From the NCBI GenBank assembly GCA_002437815.1, contig DJRP01000034.1, positions 114,757-178,756 of the forward strand: a DNA stretch of 64,000 nucleotides. Reading direction: 5' to 3'. The notes beneath the pieces are model-generated. The model did no database searches. It was not told the origin of the DNA and was given only the letters and a program-made list of their open reading frames with translations. Below, one piece after another: positions 24,290 through 34,478 of this stretch (position 1 is its first letter; the number at the start of each line of letters is the position of its first letter). This DNA comes from Collinsella sp. UBA6357 (GTDB lineage Bacteria; Actinomycetota; Coriobacteriia; Coriobacteriales; Coriobacteriaceae). Both the position numbers and the translations under genes were made by a program.

Positions 24290-26884
24290 TTGAAGCTCAT
24301 CATCGCTGAGAAGAACGACGCTGCGCGCCAGATCGCCGAGCGTCTTGCCACGGGCAAACCCAAAAAGGACAAGGTCTATAACACCGCCATCTACCGCTTT
24401 GAGTGGGCGGGGGAGGAGTGCGTGACGATCGGCCTTGCCGGTCATATCCTGGCACCCGATTTTTGCGATTCGATTCTGTTCGACAAAAAACTAGGCTGGT
24501 ATTCGGTTACCGAGGACGGCGAGATGCTTCCCGCCGACATGCCAGACGGCCTGCCGCGTCCGCCTTACGACACCAAGCGCAAGCCCTATCTGCCCGACGG
24601 CATCTCCATCAAGGGCTGGAAGCTCGAGAGTCTGCCCTACCTTACATGGGCACCTGTCATCAAGCTGCCGGCCGAGAAGGAACTCATTCGCTCGCTCAAG
24701 AATCTGGCCAAGAAATCCGACAGCGTCATCATTGCCACGGACTTCGATCGCGAGGGCGAGCTGATCGGTTCGGACGCGCTCAACAAGGTGCGCGAGGTCG
24801 CACCCGATCTTCCCGTGAGCCGTGCGCAGTACTCGTCGTTTACCAAGGCCGAGATTACGCACGCTTTCGACAACCTGGTCTCGCTCGATCAGAACCTCGC
24901 CGATGCCGGTGAGTCCCGCCAGCATATCGACCTGATCTGGGGCGCGGTGCTCACGCGCTACCTTACCTTGGCCAAGTTCGGCGGCTTTGGCAACGTGCGC
25001 TCCGCCGGTCGCGTTCAGACGCCGACGCTTGCCCTGGTGGTCGAGCGCGAGCGCGAGCGCATGGCCTTTGTGCCCGAAGACTATTGGCAGATTCGCGGCC
25101 TGGGTGCCGCGCAGGGTGCCTCGGAGGACGAGCGTTTCAAGATCGCGCACAAGACCGCGCGTTTTACCGACAAGGCGGCCGCCGAGACGGCGTACGGCCA
25201 CGTCGACGGGGCCATGATGGCTACTGTTACCGCGGTGACCAAGCGCTCGCGCAAGCAACAGCCGCCCACGCCGTTTGCGACCACATCGCTCCAGGCGGCT
25301 GCGGCCGCCGAGGGTATCTCGCCGGCGCGCACCATGCGCATCGCCGAGTCGCTCTATATGGCGGGCCTTATCAGCTACCCGCGTGTCGACAACACCGTCT
25401 ACCCGCGCACGCTCGATCTGGGCGGCGTGGTCAAGGACCTCGCCAAGATCAACCCGGCGCTGGCGCCGGTGTGCAAAAAGGTGTTGGCCGGTCCCATGAA
25501 GCCCACGCGCGGCAAAGTCGAGACCACCGACCACCCGCCGATCTACCCCACGGGCGAAGGCGATCCCTCGACGCTCGACGGCGGACAAAAGAAACTCTAC
25601 GACCTGATCGCCCGCCGCTTCCTGGCGACGCTCATGGGCCCGGCGACCATCGAGAACACCAAGCTTACGCTTGATGTGAACGGCGAGCCGTTCGTGGCAT
25701 CGGGCGACGTCTTGGTAGAGGCGGGCTTCCGCGAGGCCTATCCCTACGGCCTCAAGCGCGACGAGCAGATGCCGCCGCTTTCCGAGGGCGACACGGTGGA
25801 CGTGTTCGACATCAAGCTCGAGGCCAAACAGACCGAGCCGCCCGCACGCTATAGCCAGGGCAAGCTCGTGCAGGAGATGGAAAAACGCGGTCTGGGCACC
25901 AAGTCCACGCGCGCGAGCATCATCGAGCGCCTCTACACCGTGCGCTATCTCAAAAACGACCCCGTCGAGCCGAGCCAGCTGGGCATCGCCATCATCGATG
26001 CCCTCTCGCAGTTTGCCCCGCGTATCACGAGCCCCGATATGACCAGCGAGCTCGATCAGGACATGACCCGCGTGGAACGCGGCGAGGATACCGAGGAGCA
26101 CGTGGTGTCGCACTCGCGGGCGCTTCTCGCCGGTATCTTGGACGAGCTGCTCAAGCATACGCAGGAGTTGGGTGACGCCATCAGCGATGCCGTTACGGCC
26201 GATGCGCGTGTGGGTGCCTGCCCCAAGTGCGGCAAGGATCTGGTCATGAAGACGAGCGCCAAGACCCGCGGCAGCTTTATCGGTTGCATGGGTTGGCCCG
26301 ATTGCGACGTGACCTATCCGGTGCCGAGCGGCGTCAAGGTGAGTCCGCTCGACGGCGAGGCCGCCGTGTGTCCCGAATGCGGCGCGCCGCGTATCAAGTG
26401 CCAGCCGTTCCGGAGTAAGGCCTACGAGATCTGCGTCAACCCCAAGTGCCCCACCAACTACGAACCCGATCTCAAGGTGGGGGAGTGCAAGGTGTGCGCC
26501 GAGGCCGGACGTCATGGTGACCTGATCGCGCACAAGTCCGAGAAGAGCGGCAAGCGCTTTATTCGCTGCACCAACTACGAGGAATGCAACGTAAGCTACC
26601 CGCTGCCGGCACGCGGCAAGCTCGAGGCCACGGGCGAGACCTGTCCTGAGTGCGGGGCGCCCATCGTGGTGGTCAACACGGCGCGCGGTCCGTGGCGCAT
26701 CTGCGTCAACATGGATTGCCCCTCCAAGGAGAAGAAGCCTGCCCGCGGCCGTGGCCGTGCGGCGAGCAAATCCTCGGCGGCCAAGAAGTCGACAACAGCC
26801 AAAAAGTCGACAACCAAGAAATCGACTGCCAAGAAGACCACGGCCAAGAAGACCACGGCCAAGAAGTCGAACGCAGCTGAGTAG
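24290..26884 (+). CDS. topA: DNA topoisomerase I (type IA)
   Basis: Relaxes negatively supercoiled DNA. Starts at TTG 24290 after GGAG. The TOPRIM domain begins MKLIIAEKNDAARQIA and contains ATDFDREGE. The catalytic Tyr is Y363 in LISYPRVDN, and GRVQTPTLALVVERE is conserved. The toprim and core resemble the archaeal-type branch rather than E. coli TopA. The C-terminus has several Cys4-type zinc ribbons (about 640-835, e.g. CPKCGKDLVM, CPECGAPRIKC, CKVCAEAG). A Lys/Ser/Thr-rich tail of repeated AKKSTT/AKKTT units follows (about 830-864), probably non-specific DNA binding. Length is 864 aa. Confidence 0.93.
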   Translation: MKLIIAEKNDAARQIAERLATGKPKKDKVYNTAIYRFEWAGEECVTIGLAGHILAPDFCDSILFDKKLGWYSVTEDGEMLPADMPDGLPRPPYDTKRKPYLPDGISIKGWKLESLPYLTWAPVIKLPAEKELIRSLKNLAKKSDSVIIATDFDREGELIGSDALNKVREVAPDLPVSRAQYSSFTKAEITHAFDNLVSLDQNLADAGESRQHIDLIWGAVLTRYLTLAKFGGFGNVRSAGRVQTPTLALVVERERERMAFVPEDYWQIRGLGAAQGASEDERFKIAHKTARFTDKAAAETAYGHVDGAMMATVTAVTKRSRKQQPPTPFATTSLQAAAAAEGISPARTMRIAESLYMAGLISYPRVDNTVYPRTLDLGGVVKDLAKINPALAPVCKKVLAGPMKPTRGKVETTDHPPIYPTGEGDPSTLDGGQKKLYDLIARRFLATLMGPATIENTKLTLDVNGEPFVASGDVLVEAGFREAYPYGLKRDEQMPPLSEGDTVDVFDIKLEAKQTEPPARYSQGKLVQEMEKRGLGTKSTRASIIERLYTVRYLKNDPVEPSQLGIAIIDALSQFAPRITSPDMTSELDQDMTRVERGEDTEEHVVSHSRALLAGILDELLKHTQELGDAISDAVTADARVGACPKCGKDLVMKTSAKTRGSFIGCMGWPDCDVTYPVPSGVKVSPLDGEAAVCPECGAPRIKCQPFRSKAYEICVNPKCPTNYEPDLKVGECKVCAEAGRHGDLIAHKSEKSGKRFIRCTNYEECNVSYPLPARGKLEATGETCPECGAPIVVVNTARGPWRICVNMDCPSKEKKPARGRGRAASKSSAAKKSTTAKKSTTKKSTAKKTTAKKTTAKKSNAAE

Positions 26885-26893
26885 CCTAAACAG

Positions 26894-26939
26894 CAGGGCC
26901 GCCCAGACGTCGATCGTCCGGGCGGCCCTGTTCGTTTTT
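26894..26939 (+). terminator. Terminator of topA
   Basis: CAGGGCCGCCCAGACG (26894-26909) pairs with CGTCCGGGCGGCCCTG (26915-26930) with one mismatch, followed by TTCGTTTTT. It lies between convergent genes. Confidence 0.92.
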
Positions 26940-26958
26940 CTATGCGCTGGCAGGGCGG

Positions 26959-27984
26959 CTATTCGACTTCCGTCGGTTTGGCGCCGTCATAGCGCTCTTC
27001 GTAATCCAGACGATATTTGTTGTCGTTGGTGCCCGCCACGTTATCCTTGGCAAGCGGTGCCACGATCTCGTCTTGATGATCAGCCGGCGTGTCGTAGCGC
27101 AGACTGATGTCCCATGCGTCGCAAATCGCCTCGATGCGGTGGTCCAGGTCATCGAACAGGGCCACGATATCCTTCCATGAACGATAGTTTTGCGAGCTCA
27201 ACGGCACGTCGAGGTCTTCGGCCTCATCATGCAGGTCCTCGATTTGATCTTCAAGCGATTCGGCGATGCCTGCGGAGCTTTGGCGCACGCTGTAGTCTTC
27301 CTTGAGGTAGTCCTGGTTGAAAGTGGCCGCGCAGTCACGCACCTGCTGGTCGAGGTCTGCAAGCCTGCTGTAATGGCTGTCGAGCTGACGGTAGATGTTT
27401 CTTTCAGAGATGGTTTGGGTGTTGTCATCAGCGTCGTCATCATCATCGTCGTCGAGCGAGTTGGGATCGCCCTGAGGTGCCTGTTCGTCCTCGGTGACGC
27501 TTGCGTGCTTGGTCTTTTCGATCTTGGCGTCCTGCGCATCGGTGTCAGAACCAAGGGGATTGATGGCGAATATCACGATGCCGGCGATCGCAAGTGCCAC
27601 CACGATAACGAGGGCGGCAACGACGGGGCCGGTTTTTCGGGGCTGCTGTGCTGCGTTACCTGCGTTCGTTTGACGTATATGCTCCGACGGCGTCACGGGC
27701 TGGGGGTTGGCTGCCGCCCAGCGCTGCGTGGTGCCTGGGTCCATGGCCGGCGAGGGGCCGTTGCAGTCGAGTTGCCGCGTGGGCTGGGTGGAGGCCTGCA
27801 CGACGGTTTTGTCGGAGTCCGCGGTGGTCGCGGATGCGGAGGGGGTTGCCCCGGGCTTCTCCGTGCCGGCCTCTTCGGGAGCTGCGGCTTGGGGCCCGTC
27901 GGTCGGTGCCGGGGTGCCGCAATTGGTGCAGAACTTTTCGGTATCGCTCAAGCGCTTGCCGCACTGGGTGCAAAAACGGGGCAT
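26959..27984 (-). CDS. Zinc-ribbon membrane protein of unknown function
   Basis: A 341-aa protein with an N-terminal zinc ribbon (FCTQCGKRLSDTEKFCTNCGT, Cys pairs at about 5-8 and 19-22), a Pro/Thr/Ala-rich linker, one membrane helix (about 120-142, VVAALVIVVALAIAGIVIFAI), and a C-terminal region. The C-terminal region has an Asp-rich run followed by helical segments of about 130 aa with no recognised fold. Cytoplasmic zinc ribbon with an external helical domain is the likely topology. AAAGGAA precedes the ATG. It is monocistronic and convergent with topA. Function unknown. Confidence 0.8.
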   Translation of the reverse strand: MPRFCTQCGKRLSDTEKFCTNCGTPAPTDGPQAAAPEEAGTEKPGATPSASATTADSDKTVVQASTQPTRQLDCNGPSPAMDPGTTQRWAAANPQPVTPSEHIRQTNAGNAAQQPRKTGPVVAALVIVVALAIAGIVIFAINPLGSDTDAQDAKIEKTKHASVTEDEQAPQGDPNSLDDDDDDDADDNTQTISERNIYRQLDSHYSRLADLDQQVRDCAATFNQDYLKEDYSVRQSSAGIAESLEDQIEDLHDEAEDLDVPLSSQNYRSWKDIVALFDDLDHRIEAICDAWDISLRYDTPADHQDEIVAPLAKDNVAGTNDNKYRLDYEERYDGAKPTEVE

Positions 27985-28224
27985 GGTCGTTCCTTTCGGG
28001 AAAGTGCCGTACAGCCTGTCTCTGATTATATGGAATACGTTTGATTACGAGCCGATCGCGGGTTGCCAAAACGAGATTGTTCGTGCCGGGTTTGGTGGCT
28101 CGTCGTATGTTTAGTGCGGCCCCCGCGACGTACGCGCGTTAAGGAGTGGGGTACCATAAGCGTGTCTGTGTAAACAGGGATGCGGGCTGGCCTGCCCGCG
28201 TTGAAATCGAAGGCGGAAGGCACT

Positions 28225-28923
28225 ATGGCGCAGCCCAACACAACCGAGCACGCGGCGTTTATCACGCTCGAGGGCGTCGACGGCGCCGGTAAATCGACAC
28301 AGGCGCGCCTGCTTGCGCGGGCACTCGAGCTTGCCGGCTACCAGGTGGTGCGCCTGCGCGAACCGGGCGGAACCGCCATCAGCGAAAAGATCCGCTCGCT
28401 GCTGCTCGATCCCGCCAATACGGCCATGGGCGATACCTGCGAGCTTTTGCTCTACGAGGCGGCGCGCGCCCAGCTCGTGCACGAGGTCATCAAACCCGCA
28501 CTCAGGTCCGGCAAGGTGGTCGTGTGCGATAGATTCTACGATTCCACCACCTGCTATCAGGCCTTTGCCGATGGTTTGGATCGCTTGGTGGTACGCGATG
28601 CCAACAATCTGGCGGTTGCGGGGACCCATCCCGACCTGACGCTGGTCTATCAGATCGATCCCGTGAAGGCTGCCGAGCGCATGGCTGCGCGTGCCGGTGT
28701 CGATCGCATGGAGGCCAAGGGCATGGAGTTCCAGGAGCGCGTCTACCGCGGTTTCGCAACCATTGCCGCCGAGGAGCCGGCTCGCGTGAAGCTCGTCGAT
28801 GCGACCGAGGATATCGCACACGTTTTCTCTCACACACTCGCCGAGGTGCGCCGTCTGGGACTCGAGATCTCGGGCGACATCGCCCGCTCCGCTTTTGTCG
28901 ACGTTATGCCGGAGGTCGAGTAG
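28225..28923 (+). CDS. tmk: Thymidylate kinase
   Basis: Phosphorylates dTMP to dTDP for DNA synthesis. P-loop GVDGAGKST, LREPGGTAISEKIR, the DR(F/Y) motif VVCDRFYDSTTCYQ, and a LID region with RMEAKGMEFQERVYRGF are present. The 232-aa length is slightly longer than usual because of a short N-terminal extension and C-terminal tail. ATG 28225 follows GGAAGG. holB starts one base after its stop; the tmk-holB-ricT order is conserved in many Gram-positives. Confidence 0.95.
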   Translation: MAQPNTTEHAAFITLEGVDGAGKSTQARLLARALELAGYQVVRLREPGGTAISEKIRSLLLDPANTAMGDTCELLLYEAARAQLVHEVIKPALRSGKVVVCDRFYDSTTCYQAFADGLDRLVVRDANNLAVAGTHPDLTLVYQIDPVKAAERMAARAGVDRMEAKGMEFQERVYRGFATIAAEEPARVKLVDATEDIAHVFSHTLAEVRRLGLEISGDIARSAFVDVMPEVE

Positions 28924-28924
28924 C

Positions 28925-30045
<1,121 letters not shown>

Positions 30046-30055
<10 letters not shown>

Positions 30056-31773
30056 TTGTTCCCGTCAAGTTCACGTTCGCCTCGCGCGATCTGTGGTTCG
30101 ATCCCCAGGATCTCGATATCGTCGAGGCCGATTACGCTATCTGCTCCACGGAGCGCGGAACCGAGATCGGTTTGGTCACCGCCGATCCTTTCGAGGTTCC
30201 CAAGGCCGAGATCGGTCAACCGCTCAAGCCGGTGCTGCGTGTCGCGAGCGATATCGATCTTCAGCTTGCCGATGATCTGGCTATCCAGGGCGATGAGGCC
30301 ATGGTTGATTTTCGTCGTCTGGTCAAGGAGCTCGATCTCGAGATGAAACCCGTGGGCGTCGAGTACCTGTTTGGCGGGGAGAAGGCCGTCTTCTATTTTG
30401 CCGCCGAGGACCGCGTTGATTTTCGTCAGCTGGTCAAGGAGCTTTCGTCGCTGTTCCACATTCGCGTCGACATGCGCCAGATCGGCGTGCGCGACGAGAC
30501 GCGCCTGGTGGGCGGCTATGCCCAGTGCGGTCAGGAGCTTTGCTGCGCGCGTTTTGGCGGGCAGTTCGAGCCCGTTTCGATCCGCATGGCCAAGGAGCAG
30601 GACCTGCCGCTCAACTCGTCCAAGATCTCGGGCGTGTGCGGTCGCCTCATGTGCTGCCTGCGCTACGAGTTCGAGGCCTACAAGGATTTCAAGAGCCGAG
30701 CGCCCAAAAAGAAGACGCTCATCGATACGCCGCTGGGCAAGGCGCGCATTCAGGAATACGACACGCCGCGCGAGCAGCTTACGCTGCGTCTTGAGAACGG
30801 CAAGGTCTTCAAGGTCAACTTGTCCGATATGACGTGCTCGGAGGGCTGCAAGAAGAAAGCTGCCGAGCAGGGCTGCAACTGTCGACCCGACTGCGTGACG
30901 CGCGATGTGCTCGAGCGCATCGAATCACCCGAGATGAAGCTCGCTCTCATGGAGCTCGATCGCGAGAATGGCGTCGATGTGGGCGACGGTCTGTCGAGCG
31001 CCGACCGCCTGGTGGGGACGGCGAGTCCTAAGCGCCGGCGTTCGCGCGATGGGGAACCCGGTGCGGGCTCGAGTGACGGCCGCGGTCGCGGCAAGGGGCG
31101 CGCGACCAAGACCTCTGGGCCCGAGCAGGCCGATGCGGCCGCAACGACGCGTCGCCGCCGCAAGCGGGGTACATCTTCCGAGGCCGCCGGCGAGCCGGGT
31201 CGCGGTGCTTCGGCTTCCAAAGAGCGTGAGTCTCAGCAGCAGCCGCGCGGTGGCGGCATGAATCCCACGCGCCGTCGCCGTCGCCATCTGTCGAGCGAGG
31301 AGCGCGAGGACGCCTTCCGTGCCGCTGCGGCTCGTGATGCCAAGGCCAAGACGCCCGATGCTGGCAACAACGGTGCGGCAGATGGAAAGGCCGTGAACGC
31401 GCAACGTTCCGACGGCGAGGCTTCGCCGCGTCCGCGCCGTCGCCGTCATACTTCGAGTGCGCAGCAAAAGCCTCAGGTGCCCTCGGTGGCCGATCAGGTC
31501 TCGGACGGTGAGGTCAAGGTTACGCGCCGCAGGCCGGGGGATGGCGGGGGCGCTGCCGCCAAGGGCGCGCGCTCCGAGCGCGATGACCGCGCGGCACGTG
31601 ACGAGCGTGCAACGCGAGGCGATCATTTTGCTCCTACTGGCGGGGATGACACTTCCTCGTCTGATGGTCAGGGCCAGCAGCGACGCCGTCGTCGGCGCTC
31701 ACGCAAGCCGCGCCAGGATGGCGGCGACAACGGTGCCGCGGGTGCATCAGCGCAACAGCCGGCCGGCGAATAA
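30046..31773 (+). CDS. ricT: PSP1-domain protein, RicT (YaaT) family, with long basic tail
   Basis: Residues about 1-320 form the PSP1/RicT domain. Cys clusters AQCGQELCCARFGGQF and GVCGRLMCCLRYEFEAY match those that, in Bacillus RicT, bind Fe-S clusters within the RicA-RicF-RicT complex, a partner of RNase Y in mRNA processing. From about residue 325 to 575 the protein is disordered, rich in Arg/Ala/Gly/Ser, with several RRRR blocks; ordinary RicT is about 275 aa. The tail may bind nucleic acid (inference). Overlap with holB indicates translational coupling. RicA and RicF genes are not seen here. Confidence 0.9.
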
Positions 31774-31836
31774 GTCGCCTGCCGAAACGCTGCGCTACCT
31801 GTGGCTCGCTTTGAGGTAACATTCATCTAGGCAAAC

Positions 31837-31870
31837 CACCCTCTCCGCGTACAAACGTGGGGAGGGTTTT
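31837..31870 (+). terminator. Hairpin with T run overlapping the comF ribosome site
   Basis: CCCTCTCCGCGT pairs with CGTGGGGAGGG around an ACAAA loop, followed by TTTT. It can terminate the tmk-holB-ricT transcript. Its 3' arm contains GGAGGG (31861-31866), the ribosome site of the TTG-started comF gene. Confidence 0.75.
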
Positions 31871-31873
31871 GCT

Positions 31874-32680
31874 TTGAAGTGGCCATTTGATCTTATCGGG
31901 GCATCGCCGTGCGATGCAAAGTTGCCGTCGGCGTTCCAATTTCGACCGTTTGCCGAACGCGCGGGTGAGTTTGCGCTCGAGTTGCTGTCACCCACCCGTT
32001 GCGTCGGTTGTGAGCGGGCCGGCGCGCTCATCTGTTCAAACTGTCTGACCAAGATCCAGGCAATCGATCCTACCGAATGCTGCACACGGTGTGCAGCGCC
32101 CTTTGGCAAGCTGCTGTGCACCGAGTGCGCCCGCGAGGGTGAGGCGGCCCTTATGGCCGCAGCACTTGACCGCTGTCTGGCCTGCGCGGTATATACCGCA
32201 CCGCTACCGCGCATCATCAAGGGCTACAAAGACGGGGGAGAGCGACGTCTGGCTCCACTTTTGGCCGAGCTGCTGCTCGATGCCGCGCTCCACGCCGAAT
32301 CGGTGTCGTCCGACCGTTTTGGAGGACTGCTGAGCGCTAAGGATGCCGTGGTATTCGTGCCGGCGACGGCGGCTGCGTATCGGCGGCGCGGGTTCGACCA
32401 TACTGAAGCCATCGCCCTGCCGTTTTGTGAGCTTGCTGGTCTACCCCTGCTTGATGCGCTCGTGAAAAGCGGACATGCCGATCAGCGCTCCATGGGACGT
32501 GATGAGCGGCGCACGTCGGCTTCCGGTGCCTATGAGACCGTCGAGGACGTTCGAGGGATGCATCTGCTGCTCATCGACGACGTCATAACGACCGGCGCCA
32601 CGATGTCTGCCGCCTCGCTTGAGCTTAAGCGTGCGGGAGCCGCGTCGGTCGAGGGCCTGGCCCTTGCCCGCGTTTGGTAG
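31874..32680 (+). CDS. comF: ComF-family phosphoribosyltransferase-like protein
   Basis: A 268-aa protein with an N-terminal double zinc module (CVGCERAGALICSNC, CCTRCAAPFGKLLCTEC) and a C-terminal PRTase fold. The PRPP-binding loop is LLIDDVITTGATMSAAS. ComF proteins help in DNA uptake during transformation in competent bacteria, but are widespread elsewhere and may act in nucleotide or DNA metabolism. The start is TTG 31874 with GGAGGG at 7-base spacing inside a hairpin, so translation may be limited when the hairpin forms. Confidence 0.9.
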   Translation: MKWPFDLIGASPCDAKLPSAFQFRPFAERAGEFALELLSPTRCVGCERAGALICSNCLTKIQAIDPTECCTRCAAPFGKLLCTECAREGEAALMAAALDRCLACAVYTAPLPRIIKGYKDGGERRLAPLLAELLLDAALHAESVSSDRFGGLLSAKDAVVFVPATAAAYRRRGFDHTEAIALPFCELAGLPLLDALVKSGHADQRSMGRDERRTSASGAYETVEDVRGMHLLLIDDVITTGATMSAASLELKRAGAASVEGLALARVW

Positions 32681-32688
32681 GTGGGATT

Positions 32689-33807
32689 ATGGATACTAAG
32701 AGCCTGCGGCAGCATTGGAACAATCAAGAAAAGCAATGCCATGATTGCCTTATTTTCACGGGGCCTTCAGCGCTCAGGATGCTTCGGGCGCAAAGACGCA
32801 AGACAGGCTTTCTGCCTTGGAAGTCCATCGGGCTTGACGAACAAGATCGTCTGCTTCGGACATGTGCTCCCGGTGTGCCTTCGTTTGTTCTTGCCGACCT
32901 GGTTCGTATGGGTGCCGTTGATGCAGAACGAGACGACGCCGTTCACGTCTTGGTCGGGAGCGCGGCCAATAGAAGAAAGGGGGCATGGCTTGCGCCCCAT
33001 GTCTGCTCGATATCGCTGCCGCAAGGTGCGATCGCACAGGTGGAACCCGGTGTGTTTGCCTTGATGCCGGAGGCGCTGTGCTTGGATATCGCTCATCGGG
33101 TCGGGCTGGTGCAGGCATATGCGGTTGCCCTTGAGTTGTGCAGCAAGATTTCCCTCAGCGATCACTCGGAATGGCTGCCGCCGTATCGTAACGTGACGGC
33201 TACGGGGCTCGAGAAAGACAAAGATCAAACAAAGTCCGTCGGCTACTTTGAGGTCGAACCGGTCATGACGCCCCAGGACCTCCTTTCGTATCTCAGCCTC
33301 GTCCCGAGCGATCCGCGGGCGCGTCAGCTCGCTGCTCTTTGCAGACATCTAGTATGCGACCTCAGGTCACCCATGGAATGCATCATGATCGGTATGTTCA
33401 CGTTACCGTTTAGAATGGGCGGTTTTAACTGCGGACCCTTCTGCTGTGATTTCAAAATCGAGTTTGGCGATCGCGCACAGGCGATCGCAGGCATGCCTTA
33501 TGCCGTATGCGATGCCTATCAAGAGAAAGCCAAGATCGATTTGGAGTACAACGGGGATGCGGGGCATGAACAGCTGGCGTCGCGGATTCATGACGAAAAG
33601 CGCAACACGGCGTTGGCGTCGATGGGAATAGAGGTGCTGGTTGTCAACAAGGAAACGCTTTGCGATCTGCAGGCGATGGAAGCGATCGCGTGGCACATCC
33701 ATCAGCGGATGAATGGACAATATCGAAATCGCGTAAAAGCCCAAAGAACGCGCCAGAAGGCCTTGTTGACGAGTTTGAGAGCGTCCTTTGGCCTGCTACC
33801 AAACTAG
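32689..33807 (+). CDS. AbiEi/DUF559-like protein with Vsr-type nuclease fold
   Basis: A 372-aa protein resembling actinobacterial proteins that join an AbiEi-like region to a DUF559 domain. The N-terminal half has PGVPSFVLADLVRMGAV and a winged-helix-like stretch. The middle ALMPEALCLDIAHRVGLVQAYAVALELC corresponds to the family's conserved helix region. The C-terminus KIDLEYNGDAGHEQ...DEKRNTALASMGIEVLVV carries the PD-(D/E)xK-type residues D, E and H of DUF559. ATG 32689 is preferred (AGGTGGG before it). Function is unsettled: related proteins are annotated as phage-defence antitoxins or nucleases. Composition is more AT-rich than its neighbours, suggesting transfer. Confidence 0.7.
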   Translation: MDTKSLRQHWNNQEKQCHDCLIFTGPSALRMLRAQRRKTGFLPWKSIGLDEQDRLLRTCAPGVPSFVLADLVRMGAVDAERDDAVHVLVGSAANRRKGAWLAPHVCSISLPQGAIAQVEPGVFALMPEALCLDIAHRVGLVQAYAVALELCSKISLSDHSEWLPPYRNVTATGLEKDKDQTKSVGYFEVEPVMTPQDLLSYLSLVPSDPRARQLAALCRHLVCDLRSPMECIMIGMFTLPFRMGGFNCGPFCCDFKIEFGDRAQAIAGMPYAVCDAYQEKAKIDLEYNGDAGHEQLASRIHDEKRNTALASMGIEVLVVNKETLCDLQAMEAIAWHIHQRMNGQYRNRVKAQRTRQKALLTSLRASFGLLPN

Positions 33808-33819
33808 GCTCATATTCGC

Positions 33820-34041
33820 GATATCCAAAAAGCGGGGTTGATGAGTTATGGCACAAAAATAGTAGCAACGAAATTCGATGCTAGATGCTCATTTATGGGT
33901 CTGTTCATATGGTGAGCGGCGCTCGGAAGCGCTTGGAGGTTACGATTCGTATGTTTGAAGGAGTCGCATGGGTTCCTTCACTGCCTTTTTTGCTGCTATT
34001 AAATAAGTAGCAGAACTCACAAACCCGACTTTTTGGATATC
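33820..34041. repeat. Inverted-repeat element, AACTCAC family, copy 2
   Basis: GATATCCAAAAAGCGGGGTT... (33820-33847) faces its imperfect inverse ...GACTTTTTGGATATC (34014-34041). It is about 222 bp, close to the roughly 219 bp of copy 1 (19235-19453). The last 54 bases match copy 1 without gaps. An internal pair (AATAGTAGCAAC / TTGCTGCTATT) gives a second stem. It starts 13 bases after the upstream stop codon. Confidence 0.8.
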
Positions 34042-34478
34042 GATGACCGGGCAAGGGGCAAACGGACTAGAGGGTGCTCGCAAATTCTGTGCGCACGGTG
34101 CGAATGCAGGCCTTAACCCTCAACGTTAGCTTGAACTTGGATATAATGCCCTCGTTCCTGCCAGGCTGTGGTTGCGGATGGACAACGGTCCATCCAAGTC
34201 CAAGACAGACGCGGTCGAAGGGATCCACGTAAGCGACCGCGTGCGCGCGGCGCGATCATGGCGCGTCCTAGAGGTAAGTCGCACCGTCCGTTCTATTTTC
34301 TATGGGGCAATAGTGCCCCGCGGGCGAGCGGGCCAGTCGTGAAGACGGTTACGGCCGTTTGAGCAAACGCCCCGGTGTGCAAGTGTGGGGTCAAATACCA
34401 GGTCAGCTGGCAGGGACAACTAATAAGGCACTGTGCTCCGCACAGCTTGTATACGATTTTGAGATGAGGGCTAAAGAC
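34042..34478 (+). promoter_or_regulatory. Promoter and long structured 5' leader of the lipoprotein gene
   Basis: A TATAAT at 34142-34147 is a plausible -10. Downstream are several perfect small hairpins: GGATGGAC-AACG-GTCCATCC (about 34176-34195), GCGGTCG/CGACCGC around 34211-34240, and GGGGCA-ATAG-TGCCCC (about 34304-34319). The leader of about 320 bases is unusually long and structured. I cannot match it to a known riboswitch or to tmRNA, RNase P, SRP or 6S RNA. Confidence 0.45.

Noticed and set aside
24491..26533. A 680-codon minus-strand open frame
   Set aside because: Antisense to topoisomerase I, whose motifs are intact; no recognisable protein features on the minus strand.
34168..34362. 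A 64-codon plus-strand frame in the lipoprotein leader
   Set aside because: No ribosome site; the region is better explained as structured leader with several perfect hairpins.
34042..34478. tmRNA, RNase P, SRP or 6S RNA in the lipoprotein leader
   Set aside because: None of the hallmark sequences (tRNA-like end, GAGGAAAGTCC, SRP Alu/S-domain loop) is present.
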